Positions 26,569-34,271 of a stretch of DNA of 64,000 nt are shown one piece after another. The notes below the pieces were generated by a model. That model did not search any database. It saw only the letters and a program-made list of their open reading frames with translations, and was not told the DNA's origin. Numbering within the stretch: the first letter of the stretch is position 1; each line of letters starts with the position of its first letter. The DNA is from Erythrobacter sp. Alg231-14 (GTDB taxonomy: Bacteria; Pseudomonadota; Alphaproteobacteria; Sphingomonadales; Sphingomonadaceae): assembly GCF_900149685.1 (NCBI RefSeq), contig NZ_LT702999.1, positions 2,232,001 through 2,296,000 of the forward strand, read 5' to 3'. Made by a program: the position numbers and the translations under genes.

Positions 26569-27117
26569 TCATCCCGCCGGGATAATCGCGAGGCCGGGGC
26601 GTTCAATGCGGGCGCGAATAGGGGTCGCGTCGCGATCGATGCGTACGCCGATCCAATCGCCGATTGTGCCGTTGTCCAACGCTTCGCCGGATTGTTGAAC
26701 GGTGAAACCACGCCCGCGCACGACCACGGTGATCGGGTCACCGCGGCTTACGATTGGGGCGATTTGGGCCGATTGTGGGGCCGGGCGCGTGGCGATGAAG
26801 ATTCGCCAGCTTTCCGGTCCGGCGCAGGCGACCTGAACGGTGGATCGGTTGCGGCCGTGCCACGCGACATCCAACGGCGCCATACATGCGGCCAACCGCA
26901 AACGGCGATCCGCTGGCACCCTCGCGCCGCCGACTTCGCCAATGGTAACACCGGTAAATTGGGTGACTGCGCGATCAATCTCGGCTGGGTCGGTGAACCC
27001 TTGGGATGGCGTGCTTTGCGCGGAGGCGGCGGCGGCAAACAAAGGCAGGCACGCAATGATGGCAGCAATCGCTAAAAGCCGTGTTTCGAGCCGGTCGTTT
27101 GTGGTTTGAGAGTTCAT
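26569..27117 (-). CDS. flgA: Flagellar P-ring assembly protein FlgA
   Basis: The 182-residue periplasmic chaperone has a signal peptide (LLAIAAIIACLPLFAAAASAQ) and the C-terminal SAF-like beta region with VSRGDPITVVVRGRGFTVQQSGEALDNGTIGDWIGVR, a FlgA hallmark. It assists FlgI polymerisation into the P-ring. The ATG at 27117 has GGAGACT seven bases upstream; the frame is open to 27147 but lacks that site. A near-perfect sigma-54 promoter lies 37 bases before the start, making this the first gene of the minus-strand early operon. The last codons stay close to the flgM leader. Confidence 0.93.
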   Translation of the reverse strand: MNSQTTNDRLETRLLAIAAIIACLPLFAAAASAQSTPSQGFTDPAEIDRAVTQFTGVTIGEVGGARVPADRRLRLAACMAPLDVAWHGRNRSTVQVACAGPESWRIFIATRPAPQSAQIAPIVSRGDPITVVVRGRGFTVQQSGEALDNGTIGDWIGVRIDRDATPIRARIERPGLAIIPAG

Positions 27118-27153
27118 CAATAGTCTCCAATTGGCAGTGTTCGTCACTCAATC

Positions 27154-27170
27154 TGCAAACGTCGTGCCAA
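27154..27170 (-). promoter_or_regulatory. Sigma-54 promoter of the flgA operon
   Basis: Read on the minus strand the bases are TTGGCACG-ACGT-TTGCA, a match at every consensus position, with the -24 GG and -12 GC exactly 12 apart. The expected start of transcription is about 26 bases before the flgA ATG. RpoN must be encoded elsewhere; the likely activator is the FlbD-like protein at 44564. Confidence 0.92.
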
Positions 27171-27290
27171 TTGATCGGGCCGCGATTATCCGGACCGGCT
27201 AAGTGTTTTTCCAAGGATGCGCGCAGACCAAGCGTAAGTGTGTGCCCCGTAATGTGCGTCGCATTGGTCGTCAGTAAGAACGGAAAAACA

Positions 27291-28367
27291 ATGCAAAACG
27301 CACCACACATTCAACCGGTCGAAACAACCCCACCATCGCGCGCCGAATTGGCCCGAGGGGAGATGCTTGAGCGGATTTGCGATTTCATTCTGAAACACGA
27401 CCTCAACGTCACCGGATCCAACCTTTCCGCCATCGGCACCGCATTGTCCGGGGCAAATGCGGCGTTGGCAGAAGCCTTTGTGAAACGGGAAATTTCCGGA
27501 GAACCGATCGATCAACGCTGGCTCGACACGGTCGCGCGACTTGACCCTGGCACCGGCGCACGCGTCGAAGAGCTGGAGCGGTTGATGGACAAAATGGAAT
27601 ATTCGATGATGCGTTTCGCGCAGTCGGCCAAATCGGCGCAAGACGAGACCAGCGAACATCGCGGCGCAATCGACGCTCAAATCCAAGCCATGTCGGCCAA
27701 TATCGACGGGGAAGCCAATCGCGAGACGTCGGGTGAACACGGTGAAGTGGATCGCGTTATCACCCTATCGCGCACCATGTTGGAACGCATTGAGCAGGTC
27801 GAGACCGCGATGGAGCGCAGCCAAGCGGAAACCGATCAATTGCGGGCCAGCTTGGCCAAAGCGCGCACAGAAGCGGATGTTGATCACCTAACACGCCTGC
27901 CCAATCGCCGCGCATTTGAACGCCGATTGGCGTCCGCGTCGCAACAGGCGCAATTGAGCGGAAAGCCGTTGTGTGTGGCGTTCTGCGATGTCGATCATTT
28001 CAAAGCGGTCAACGACACACACGGCCACGATGCCGGCGATAGAGTCTTGGTTGCCATGTCCAGCACATTAAACGGCATGGCCAGCGATACGTGTTTCGTC
28101 GCGCGCCATGGCGGGGAAGAATTTGTGGTGCTGTTCTACGGTCTTGAAATAGACGCGGCGATGCAGAAACTGGATGGCATCCGGCGCGCGCAAGGTATGA
28201 AGCAATTGATCAACCGCGAAACCGGCAAACCGTTCGGAAAAATCACATTTTCCGGCGGCGTTGCACAAGTCCAAGGGGTAGAGGACGCGCGCGACGCGTT
28301 GGCCCGCGCGGACGAGGCGCTTTACGAAGCCAAGAATGCCGGTCGGAACACGATCGTCGCGGTTTAA
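27291..28367 (+). CDS. GGDEF-domain diguanylate cyclase
   Basis: The 358-residue protein has a helical N-terminal region with coiled-coil potential (about 130-195, e.g. MLERIEQVETAMERSQAETDQLRASL) and a C-terminal GGDEF domain: DVDHLTRLPNRRAFERRL, FCDVDHFKAVNDTHGHDAGD, and the active-site variant GGEEF near residue 275. GGEEF supports catalysis in many cyclases. No RxxD inhibitory site lies five residues before it (the residues there are FVAR), so product inhibition may be absent. No transmembrane or PAS domain is clear, so it may be cytosolic. The gene is divergent from flgA, with the flgA sigma-54 promoter inside the shared 173 bases. A role in the motile-sessile decision is likely but inferred. 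Confidence 0.92.
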   Translation: MQNAPHIQPVETTPPSRAELARGEMLERICDFILKHDLNVTGSNLSAIGTALSGANAALAEAFVKREISGEPIDQRWLDTVARLDPGTGARVEELERLMDKMEYSMMRFAQSAKSAQDETSEHRGAIDAQIQAMSANIDGEANRETSGEHGEVDRVITLSRTMLERIEQVETAMERSQAETDQLRASLAKARTEADVDHLTRLPNRRAFERRLASASQQAQLSGKPLCVAFCDVDHFKAVNDTHGHDAGDRVLVAMSSTLNGMASDTCFVARHGGEEFVVLFYGLEIDAAMQKLDGIRRAQGMKQLINRETGKPFGKITFSGGVAQVQGVEDARDALARADEALYEAKNAGRNTIVAV

Positions 28368-28447
28368 GCGCCGGACCAAACCTCTCTCCAGCTTCGTAAA
28401 GTTTCCGCGACCCTCGGTCTGAGCTGGGCTCTGGCCGTACATCGGTT

Positions 28448-28927
28448 TTACGCGCCTTCATTGGACATTCGTTCGACCTGATCGGCACCTTTCTGGGAGC
28501 CCTGTTCCTCGGTCGGTGCATCGTAGGCGAGGCTTGCATAGATGTCGTTCACATCGCCCGATGCGATAACCACCCGCACTGCAAACCGGGCGTCCGATGC
28601 GTCCTTTGCGAACACTTGCGCTTGTTCCCAGACCGCTTGTTCTTCGCCGGGCGCATAGATCGCAAACACCGTAAGCGTGGCTCGCGAGTCCAACGGTTGT
28701 TCGCTGAGCCATTCTTGGATTGTTGGCCCGGATGGAGTCGCCCGAAACAACGCCTGACTTGATGCGAATTCTGCATGGGTCGCAACGGCATCATCTTCAA
28801 AATCCAAGGCAGTATCGTCTGATCCATCGCTGGATTCATTCGCCAGGGCTGACAGGGTGAGCAGAAACAGGATCAACGAAAGATCCGCAAGGATCAGCTG
28901 CCAACTCGATGCATTGCGGGATATCAT
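28448..28927 (-). CDS. Small MotB/ExbD-like membrane protein
   Basis: The 159-residue protein has one N-terminal membrane helix, WQLILADLSLILFLLTLSAL, with Asp15 six residues after Trp9, exactly the Trp-Asp spacing of MotB in this window (Trp33, Asp39). After a linker of about 60 acidic residues comes a beta-alpha-beta-like region (ATLTVFAIYA, EQAVWEQAQVF, FAVRVVIASG) that recalls the ExbD/TolR periplasmic domain. It lacks the OmpA-type peptidoglycan-binding domain of MotB. Start at ATG 28927 overlaps the upstream MotA-like stop (ATGA). The frame is open to 29035 in antisense. It is therefore the likely channel partner of the MotA-like protein; the function is unproven. Confidence 0.7.
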   Translation of the reverse strand: MISRNASSWQLILADLSLILFLLTLSALANESSDGSDDTALDFEDDAVATHAEFASSQALFRATPSGPTIQEWLSEQPLDSRATLTVFAIYAPGEEQAVWEQAQVFAKDASDARFAVRVVIASGDVNDIYASLAYDAPTEEQGSQKGADQVERMSNEGA

Positions 28928-29634
28928 GCGACGTCTTGCAACCGCACCGGCGCTTTGGTCCGGGGAAGCGGTGTTTTGGTAGTGGCTTTGTGCAAGTTGA
29001 CGGCGTGTTGGCCGACCAATTCGGCTTCGAACCATTCGATCAATCCGGCGCGTGCGGTTTCTTCGCGTGACCCGCGTCGTTCGATTGCCGCGGCCAAAGG
29101 TGCGCAGAACAGATGCGCCGTCAACACACCGTAAAGCGAGGACAGAACGGCAGTGCCGACCGTGGCCATCATCGCCTGCGTCGTGGTGGTGCCGGTTGTG
29201 TCGTTGATTTGGGTGATGGCAAACAATGTGCCGACCAATCCGAAAATCGGGGCCAGTTCACCGGCATATTCAAACACTCGCATGCCTTGTGCGCGGATGA
29301 TCTCTCTTTGCGATCGTTGCGCCCGTGCTGTGGCGTGGAATTCTTCGATGGACCCGCTGATCAAATAGGACTGGATCAATTTGGCCATGGATGGATCGGG
29401 TGGCAAAGGAGATTGCGCGCACAAATGCCCGCGTTGCCGAATTTCGGGTGCGCAGCGAGCCATAGACGCGCGGTTGACGTCGGCATCAAAGTCCGGCGCA
29501 TGGATGCGGGCGATCGATCGTATCGCAACGGCCATATCGCGCCAACCGCATCGCGCCGTGGTGGCCAACAATGTCCCGGCAAGAACGATAACCAACGCCC
29601 CCAAATCCCAAAAAGCGACCGCTTCGTGCAACAC
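28924..29634 (-). CDS. MotA/TolQ/ExbB family protein (second, divergent)
   Basis: The 236-residue protein starts at a GTG (29634) with GAGGAG upstream. It has an N-terminal membrane segment (LGALVIVLAGTLLATTA), a cytoplasmic loop, and the paired channel helices GELAPIFGLVGTLFAIT (about 125-142) and MMATVGTAVLSSLYGVLTAHLFCAPLAAAI, the signature of the MotA/TolQ/ExbB proton-channel family. It is shorter than the MotA at 37998 and not a close copy of it. Gene overlap with the small MotB-like partner and position next to flgB suggest a stator-like or energising role in flagellar function, but ExbB- or TolQ-type work on another envelope process is possible. Confidence 0.85.
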   Translation of the reverse strand: MLHEAVAFWDLGALVIVLAGTLLATTARCGWRDMAVAIRSIARIHAPDFDADVNRASMARCAPEIRQRGHLCAQSPLPPDPSMAKLIQSYLISGSIEEFHATARAQRSQREIIRAQGMRVFEYAGELAPIFGLVGTLFAITQINDTTGTTTTQAMMATVGTAVLSSLYGVLTAHLFCAPLAAAIERRGSREETARAGLIEWFEAELVGQHAVNLHKATTKTPLPRTKAPVRLQDVA

Positions 29635-29945
29635 TGAAATCTCCTCTGCGGCGGATTTGGCCTGTTCAACAAACCGGAATCATCCGCGCCCATTCAGGAT
29701 CAGAACGGTCACACGATGGCTGGATTAAGAGGAAAGTGGCGGTGGGCAGTCCTTTGCCGCCGGCCTGCAATCGATTGCCGCTTGGATCGGAAATCATCGG
29801 CAAAATACGGCAAAGCCAGCCCGATTTCGGGGCTGGGCGTGGATTGAGAGCGTTTGGCACGCAAGCTGCAATGTGTCCGGCGAGGATTGATGGGAGCGCG
29901 GATTGCGCCGTTCCATCATCATGTTTCGCAGGAGCCCTAACGGCC
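29635..29945. other. 311-base divergent region before flgB
   Basis: It separates the minus-strand MotA-like gene from flgB and holds a sigma-54 promoter at 29855-29870. A second GG/GC-like element on the minus strand (29766-29780) has the wrong spacing. Nothing else is recognised. Confidence 0.7.
29855..29870 (+). promoter_or_regulatory. Sigma-54 promoter of the flgB operon
   Basis: TGGCACG-CAAG-CTGCA matches the sigma-54 consensus with one change (CTGCA for TTGCA). The GG and GC pairs are exactly 12 bases apart. The expected start site is about 65 bases before the flgB ATG. It would drive flgB through motB and probably the HAD and methyltransferase genes. Confidence 0.88.
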
Positions 29946-30317
29946 ATGAACGAACAGATTTTTGGCATACACGGCGCCGCTCTGGAATTGCGGTCAAAGC
30001 GGATGGGGGTGCTTGCCTCCAACATCGCCAACGCCGCAACACCCGGTTTCAAGGCGCGCGACGTAGACTTCAACGCCGCGTTGGATGCGCGATTGGCGCA
30101 AGGGCGCAGCGGGATCGGATCACCGAACGCCTCGATCCCCCCAGGTGAACCAGATCTGCTCTATCGTAGACCCACCATGCCCTCGCTTGACGGGAACACG
30201 GTCGAATTGGGCCGTGAGCAGGTTGCCTTTGCCGAAAACGCACTCGCCTATTCGGCCACGCTTAGTTTTGTTCAAGGCAAAGTGAACACAATCAACCGCG
30301 CATTGAAGGGAGAATAG
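29946..30317 (+). CDS. flgB: Flagellar proximal rod protein FlgB
   Basis: The 123-residue protein shows the rod/hook N-terminal motif MGVLASNIANAATPGFKARDVDF and ends in a helix (NALAYSATLSFVQGKVNTINRALKGE). FlgB forms the proximal rod with FlgC, FlgF and FliE and is secreted by the export gate. An in-frame stretch reaches upstream to 29736, but ATG at 29946 fits the family start. It opens the flgBCDEFGHIJKL-motAB operon behind a sigma-54 promoter, two bases before flgC. Confidence 0.95.
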   Translation: MNEQIFGIHGAALELRSKRMGVLASNIANAATPGFKARDVDFNAALDARLAQGRSGIGSPNASIPPGEPDLLYRRPTMPSLDGNTVELGREQVAFAENALAYSATLSFVQGKVNTINRALKGE

Positions 30318-30318
30318 G

Positions 30319-30729
30319 ATGCCCGATGGTGCACCCATGACGTTGTTTTCGATGAGTGAACGCGCAATGTCCGCACAATTGGTGCGGATGAATGCGGCCA
30401 CGTCCAATCTGGCGAATGCCGGGTCGGTCGCTTCCAGCGAAGCCGAAGCATACCGCCCGATCCGCGCCGTGTTCGCAACAGAATTGGACCGTGCATCTGG
30501 TCTTTCCGGCATGCGCAGCGAAGGGCTTGTCCGTTCCGAAACCGCGCCCACCAAACGATACGATCCCAACCATCCCTTGGCCGATGGAACCGGCCACATT
30601 TGGGAAGCGCCCGTCGATGAGAGCGCAGAGATGATCGAGATCAACGAAAGCGCCCGCCAATACCAAAACATGGTTCAGGCGCTTCAGACCGCCAAACAAT
30701 TAATGCTCGAAACCCTGAGGAGCGCATAA
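30319..30729 (+). CDS. flgC: Flagellar proximal rod protein FlgC
   Basis: The 136-residue rod protein has the rod-type N-terminal motif (MSAQLVRMNAATSNLANAGS) and the C-terminal FlgC segment EMIEINESARQYQNMVQALQTAKQLMLETLRSA. NPNHPLADGTGHIW corresponds to the conserved FlgC YDPNHPDAD region. AGGGAGAATAGG precedes the ATG at 30319; a second ATG six codons later is possible. It follows flgB after one base and precedes flgD after three. Confidence 0.94.
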   Translation: MPDGAPMTLFSMSERAMSAQLVRMNAATSNLANAGSVASSEAEAYRPIRAVFATELDRASGLSGMRSEGLVRSETAPTKRYDPNHPLADGTGHIWEAPVDESAEMIEINESARQYQNMVQALQTAKQLMLETLRSA

Positions 30730-30732
30730 ATC

Positions 30733-31110
30733 ATGACCATCACCGCGACCACATCGACCACCAGCCCTGCGGGATTGCTGGACGCCCTGGATCAATTGAA
30801 CGCGCCATCGACGATTCGTCGAGAAAGCGCTGCAGCTGCGCTCGATTCCGCAGATTTTCTGCGTTTGATGACCGCGCAATTGGCCAATCAGGACCCGTTG
30901 GAACCGCAAAGCAACGAACAGATGTTGGCGCAATTGGCGCAGTTTTCGTCGCTGGAGAATGAAACCGCATCCAAAGCAACTTTGGATGACATTGCGAGCA
31001 AATTGGATGCTCTGATCGCCGCTCAAGAAGCGGCGGCTGCTGCTGCCGCCGCAGCCGCCACGGCCGGACAACAGACAACCTCTGAACCCGCGACAGCCGA
31101 TCTCGTTTAA
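30733..31110 (+). CDS. flgD: Short hook-capping protein FlgD
   Basis: The protein has the FlgD core AADFLRLMTAQLANQDPLEPQSNEQMLAQLAQFSSLEN, read here as DSADFLRLM and onward, which marks the hook scaffold. At 125 residues it ends soon after this core in an alanine-rich tail (about residues 95-112). Most FlgD proteins have about 220 residues, with an Ig-like C-terminal domain missing here. Either the C-domain is dispensable in this lineage or the protein is split; no second frame follows, since flgE starts 45 bases later. It caps the growing hook. Confidence 0.9.
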   Translation: MTITATTSTTSPAGLLDALDQLNAPSTIRRESAAAALDSADFLRLMTAQLANQDPLEPQSNEQMLAQLAQFSSLENETASKATLDDIASKLDALIAAQEAAAAAAAAAATAGQQTTSEPATADLV

Positions 31111-31155
31111 CCCGCGCCTCCCCCGAATTTAGTCCGCAACACCAAGGAAATTCCT

Positions 31156-31968
31156 ATGTCATTTTTCACCTCACTAAGCGGTATGCGCAATGCAGAGACC
31201 GATCTGCGCGTGATTTCAAACAACATTGCCAACGCCGAAACCGCGGGATTCAAAAAATCCAACGCGCAGTTTTCCGATCTTGTGGCAACCGGGGGCAGCA
31301 CAGATCCGCGCACCACTCCGGGTATCGGTGCAACGGTGTCGTCTATCTCCCAAGATTTTGGTCTTGGTCAATTGGAACAGACAGGCCGCGTGCTTGACGT
31401 GGCAATCAATGGCGACGGTTTCATTGCGACCGCGGATGGCATTTCGGGCGACATCACCTTTACCCGCAACGGCAACCTCCAATTGATCGCAACCGGTGAA
31501 TTGCAGGACGCGAATGGCAATTTTGTCCAAGCGTTTCCGGTTGATGCGAATGGCGACACCACATCGAATGTGCCCAACAATGTCGTGGTGCCGACGGTCA
31601 ACGCCGCCGGTTCTGCATTGTCTACCATCTCTATCGACGCGCGCGGAATTGTTGGGGCGACCTATTCCGACGGCAGCAACGAACCGGTGGCGAAAATCGC
31701 GCTGGCTTCCTTTGCCGCGACAGGGGGGCTACGTCCGATCGGGCAAAGCAAATGGGAAGCGACCGCCGATTCCGGCGCGCCCGAATATGGTGAACCGGGC
31801 ATCGGCAATTTCGGCCAGGTCCTAAGTGGATCGTTGGAACGGTCGAACGTCGATCTGGCCGAGGAAATGGTCTCGCTCCTAACGGCGCAGCGTAACTTTC
31901 AGGCCAACGCCCGAGCCATCGATACCGCCACGGCGATCTCACAGACCGTGTTGAACCTTCAACGGTAA
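31156..31968 (+). CDS. flgE: Flagellar hook protein FlgE
   Basis: The 270-residue protein begins MSFFTSLSGMRNAETDLRV with the rod/hook motif ISNNIANAETAGFKKS. It contains the LDVAINGDGFI region and closes with the FlgBB C-helix (LAEEMVSLLTAQRNFQANARAIDTA). Hook proteins are commonly 400 residues or more, so the exposed outer domain is reduced here. AAGGAA lies nine bases before the ATG. FlgF or FlgG could be confused with it, but both are found downstream, and order after flgD favours FlgE. Confidence 0.88.
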   Translation: MSFFTSLSGMRNAETDLRVISNNIANAETAGFKKSNAQFSDLVATGGSTDPRTTPGIGATVSSISQDFGLGQLEQTGRVLDVAINGDGFIATADGISGDITFTRNGNLQLIATGELQDANGNFVQAFPVDANGDTTSNVPNNVVVPTVNAAGSALSTISIDARGIVGATYSDGSNEPVAKIALASFAATGGLRPIGQSKWEATADSGAPEYGEPGIGNFGQVLSGSLERSNVDLAEEMVSLLTAQRNFQANARAIDTATAISQTVLNLQR

Positions 31969-31991
31969 TCCACCGGGTTAGGACCTAGAAA

Positions 31992-32735
31992 ATGGACCGT
32001 TTGATCTACACAGCTTTGACCGGAATGGACGCCGCCATGAACCGGCAGAGGGCAGTGGCCAACAACTTAGCCAATGCCTCCACTCCGGGATTTCGGCGGG
32101 AAATTTTCGCAGTCACACCCACCACATTGCAAGACGGTTCGATCCAAGCGCGGGCCTTGGCTAGGGGTGAAGTGCGCGGGGCGGACATGACCAAAGCCGA
32201 AGTGAACGCCACCGGCAGACCTTTGGATGTCGCCGTGCAAGGCGACGCCTTGATTGCATATCAAGCGCCTGGCGGGGGCGAAATCTATTCGCGCCGCGGC
32301 GATCTGCGGGTCGCGCCAACGGGCTTATTGGAAAACGGCGAAGGCCTCCCAGTTTTGGGCGAAAGCGGCGCGCCGATCTCCATTCCCGCAGGGTTCCGTA
32401 TCGCCATTGCCGATGACGGCACATTGTTGGCCACAGACCCTGCTGTACCGGGTGAGGCGGCTCAACCGCTCGACAGGATCAAACTGGTGTCGCCCGAAGG
32501 CAGCGCGCTTTTGAAGGGGATCGACAGTTTCCTTCAGGTGCCCGGAGGCGGGGTCTTACCGGGTGATCCTACAGCGCGCCTTTCGTCCGGCGCACTGGAA
32601 CAATCCAATGTCCAAACCGCCGCCACTCTTGTCGAAATGATTGATGCCCAACGCGCCTTCGAACAGCGCGCGAAGATCATCCAAACTGCCGGGCAATTGG
32701 ACGAAGCAAGCAGCCGTTTGATGAGCATGAGCTAA
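31992..32735 (+). CDS. flgF: Flagellar basal-body rod protein FlgF
   Basis: A 247-residue rod protein with the N-terminal hallmark MNRQRAVANNLANASTPGFRRE, the central LDVAVQGDALIAYQ, and the C-terminal helix TAATLVEMIDAQRAFEQRAKIIQTAGQLDEASSRLM. It forms the junction between proximal and distal rod. It lies 23 bases after flgE and 55 bases before flgG, as in most flagellar operons. Motifs closely match FlgF/FlgG; the order separates them. Confidence 0.94.
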   Translation: MDRLIYTALTGMDAAMNRQRAVANNLANASTPGFRREIFAVTPTTLQDGSIQARALARGEVRGADMTKAEVNATGRPLDVAVQGDALIAYQAPGGGEIYSRRGDLRVAPTGLLENGEGLPVLGESGAPISIPAGFRIAIADDGTLLATDPAVPGEAAQPLDRIKLVSPEGSALLKGIDSFLQVPGGGVLPGDPTARLSSGALEQSNVQTAATLVEMIDAQRAFEQRAKIIQTAGQLDEASSRLMSMS

Positions 32736-32790
32736 CCGCTGATCGATCGAGCAAACGGCGGGCCAAAGAATAGAAACGAAGGAACACACG

Positions 32791-33582
32791 ATGCCCACAT
32801 CCGCACTGCATGTCGCCCGAACCGGGCTGGAGGCTCAAGATGCGCGCATGCGCGTCATCGCCAACAATCTCGCCAATATCGGCACGACAGGTTTCAAACG
32901 CGACCGCGCCGATTTTGCCACTCTGGCGTATCAGGAACAGCGGGTTGCGGGCCAACAATCCACCAACCAAACGGCCTATGCGGTGGGTTTGAATTTGGGG
33001 ACCGGTGTTCAGGTGCAAGGGACCACGCGGATCAATTCGCAAGGGACCCTCAATCAAACAGGCAACACATTGGATCTTGCGTTGGACGGGGCCGGCTTCT
33101 TTCAAGTTGAACTGCCCGGTGGCGGTCAAACGGGGTACACACGCGCGGGCAATTTCACGCTGTCTCCGCAAGGCAATCTGGTCACATCCGAAGGGTACGC
33201 CGTGACTCCGCCGCTGCAGATACCAGCAGGATCACAGAGCATCGCCGTAGCCCCCGATGGCACGGTCAGCGCGGTGCAACCGGGGCAATCGGCGCCGGTT
33301 TTGGTTGGTCAATTGCAAATCGCCAGTTTCATCAACCCCGCTGGACTGCAAGCGATCGGCGATAACTTTCTGGTCGAAACCGCTGCCAGCGGCGCAGCGG
33401 AAGCCGGACAGGCGGGGCAATTGGGCCGAGGCAGCGTCCGGCAAGGGATGCTGGAAAGTTCCAACGTCAACGTGGTCGAGGAGCTGGTCGAAATGATCGA
33501 AGCTCAGCGTGCCTATGAGATCAATTCAAAAATGGTGAGCGCGGTGGACGAAATGCTCCGCAACGCGAACCAGACCCTGTGA
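32791..33582 (+). CDS. flgG: Flagellar distal rod protein FlgG
   Basis: The 263-residue protein has the FlgG N-terminus (MPTSALHVARTGLEAQDARMRVIANNLANI), LDLALDGAGFFQVELPGG, and the C-terminal SNVNVVEELVEMIEAQRAYEINSKMVSAVDEMLRNANQ. FlgG builds the distal rod that crosses the peptidoglycan. Its stop (33580-33582) touches the flgH start. The full family length of about 260 residues is present. Confidence 0.96.
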   Translation: MPTSALHVARTGLEAQDARMRVIANNLANIGTTGFKRDRADFATLAYQEQRVAGQQSTNQTAYAVGLNLGTGVQVQGTTRINSQGTLNQTGNTLDLALDGAGFFQVELPGGGQTGYTRAGNFTLSPQGNLVTSEGYAVTPPLQIPAGSQSIAVAPDGTVSAVQPGQSAPVLVGQLQIASFINPAGLQAIGDNFLVETAASGAAEAGQAGQLGRGSVRQGMLESSNVNVVEELVEMIEAQRAYEINSKMVSAVDEMLRNANQTL

Positions 33583-34271
33583 TGAGTGCTTCTATGATAA
33601 AAAAACCTTTCGCCCTTTTGCTTCTTGGCACGGCCCTATCGGGTTGCATGACCTCCGGCGCCCAACGCGAGATGGGCTTCACCGCGCCGCCTCCACCACC
33701 GATTGCGGCCACGTTCCCGGGGGCGGAGCAAGGCACGAACGGCGCCATCTTTCAGGCCAACACCGGATATTCCGCTTTGGTCGTGGGAACCCGCGCCCGG
33801 CAACTGGGCGACATGGTGACAATTGTCCTGGTCGAAAGCACCAGCACATCCAAAAGCACGAGCGGCGCCACCGATCGCAGCGGCAGCTTTGGCCTTATCC
33901 CGCCAACCGCGGGCCCGCTCGATTTTCTCAACCCCAACGCCCTTAATGCCAGCGGCAATGGGTCGTTCAGTGGTGGTGGGAATGCTGCGCAACAAAGCCA
34001 GTTAACGGGAACGGTCGCGGTTACGATTGCGGCCATTTATCCGAATGGGACCGCCGAAGTGGTCGGAGAAAAACAGATGGCATTGAGCCAAGGAGATGAA
34101 TGGGTCCAATTCGCAGGACGCATTCGATTAATCGATATTGATGGCGACAACATGCTGGCATCTTCGCGGGTCGCCAATGCGCGCGTCATCTACACCGGGC
34201 AAGGCGCGGTGCAGCAAGCGAGCCGTCCCGGCTGGCTCTCACGTTTCTTCAACGCTGTGTCGCCGTTCTGA
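33582..34271 (+). CDS. flgH: Flagellar L-ring lipoprotein FlgH
   Basis: The protein of about 229 residues is a lipoprotein: FALLLLGTALSGC places the lipidated Cys near residue 22. The mature part has YSALVVGTRARQLGDMVTIVLVESTSTSKS, the FlgH ring motif, then DWVQFAGRIRLIDIDGDNMLASSRVANARV, read as EWVQFAGRIR. It forms the L-ring in the outer membrane. The ATG at 33582 overlaps the flgG stop; ATG 33594 is an alternative. Its stop overlaps the flgI start by one base. Confidence 0.95.
   Translation: MSASMIKKPFALLLLGTALSGCMTSGAQREMGFTAPPPPPIAATFPGAEQGTNGAIFQANTGYSALVVGTRARQLGDMVTIVLVESTSTSKSTSGATDRSGSFGLIPPTAGPLDFLNPNALNASGNGSFSGGGNAAQQSQLTGTVAVTIAAIYPNGTAEVVGEKQMALSQGDEWVQFAGRIRLIDIDGDNMLASSRVANARVIYTGQGAVQQASRPGWLSRFFNAVSPF

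Noticed and set aside
29766..29780. Second sigma-54-like element before the MotA-like gene
   Set aside because: GG to GC spacing is again 11, and the -24 part (CGGCAATC) departs from consensus.
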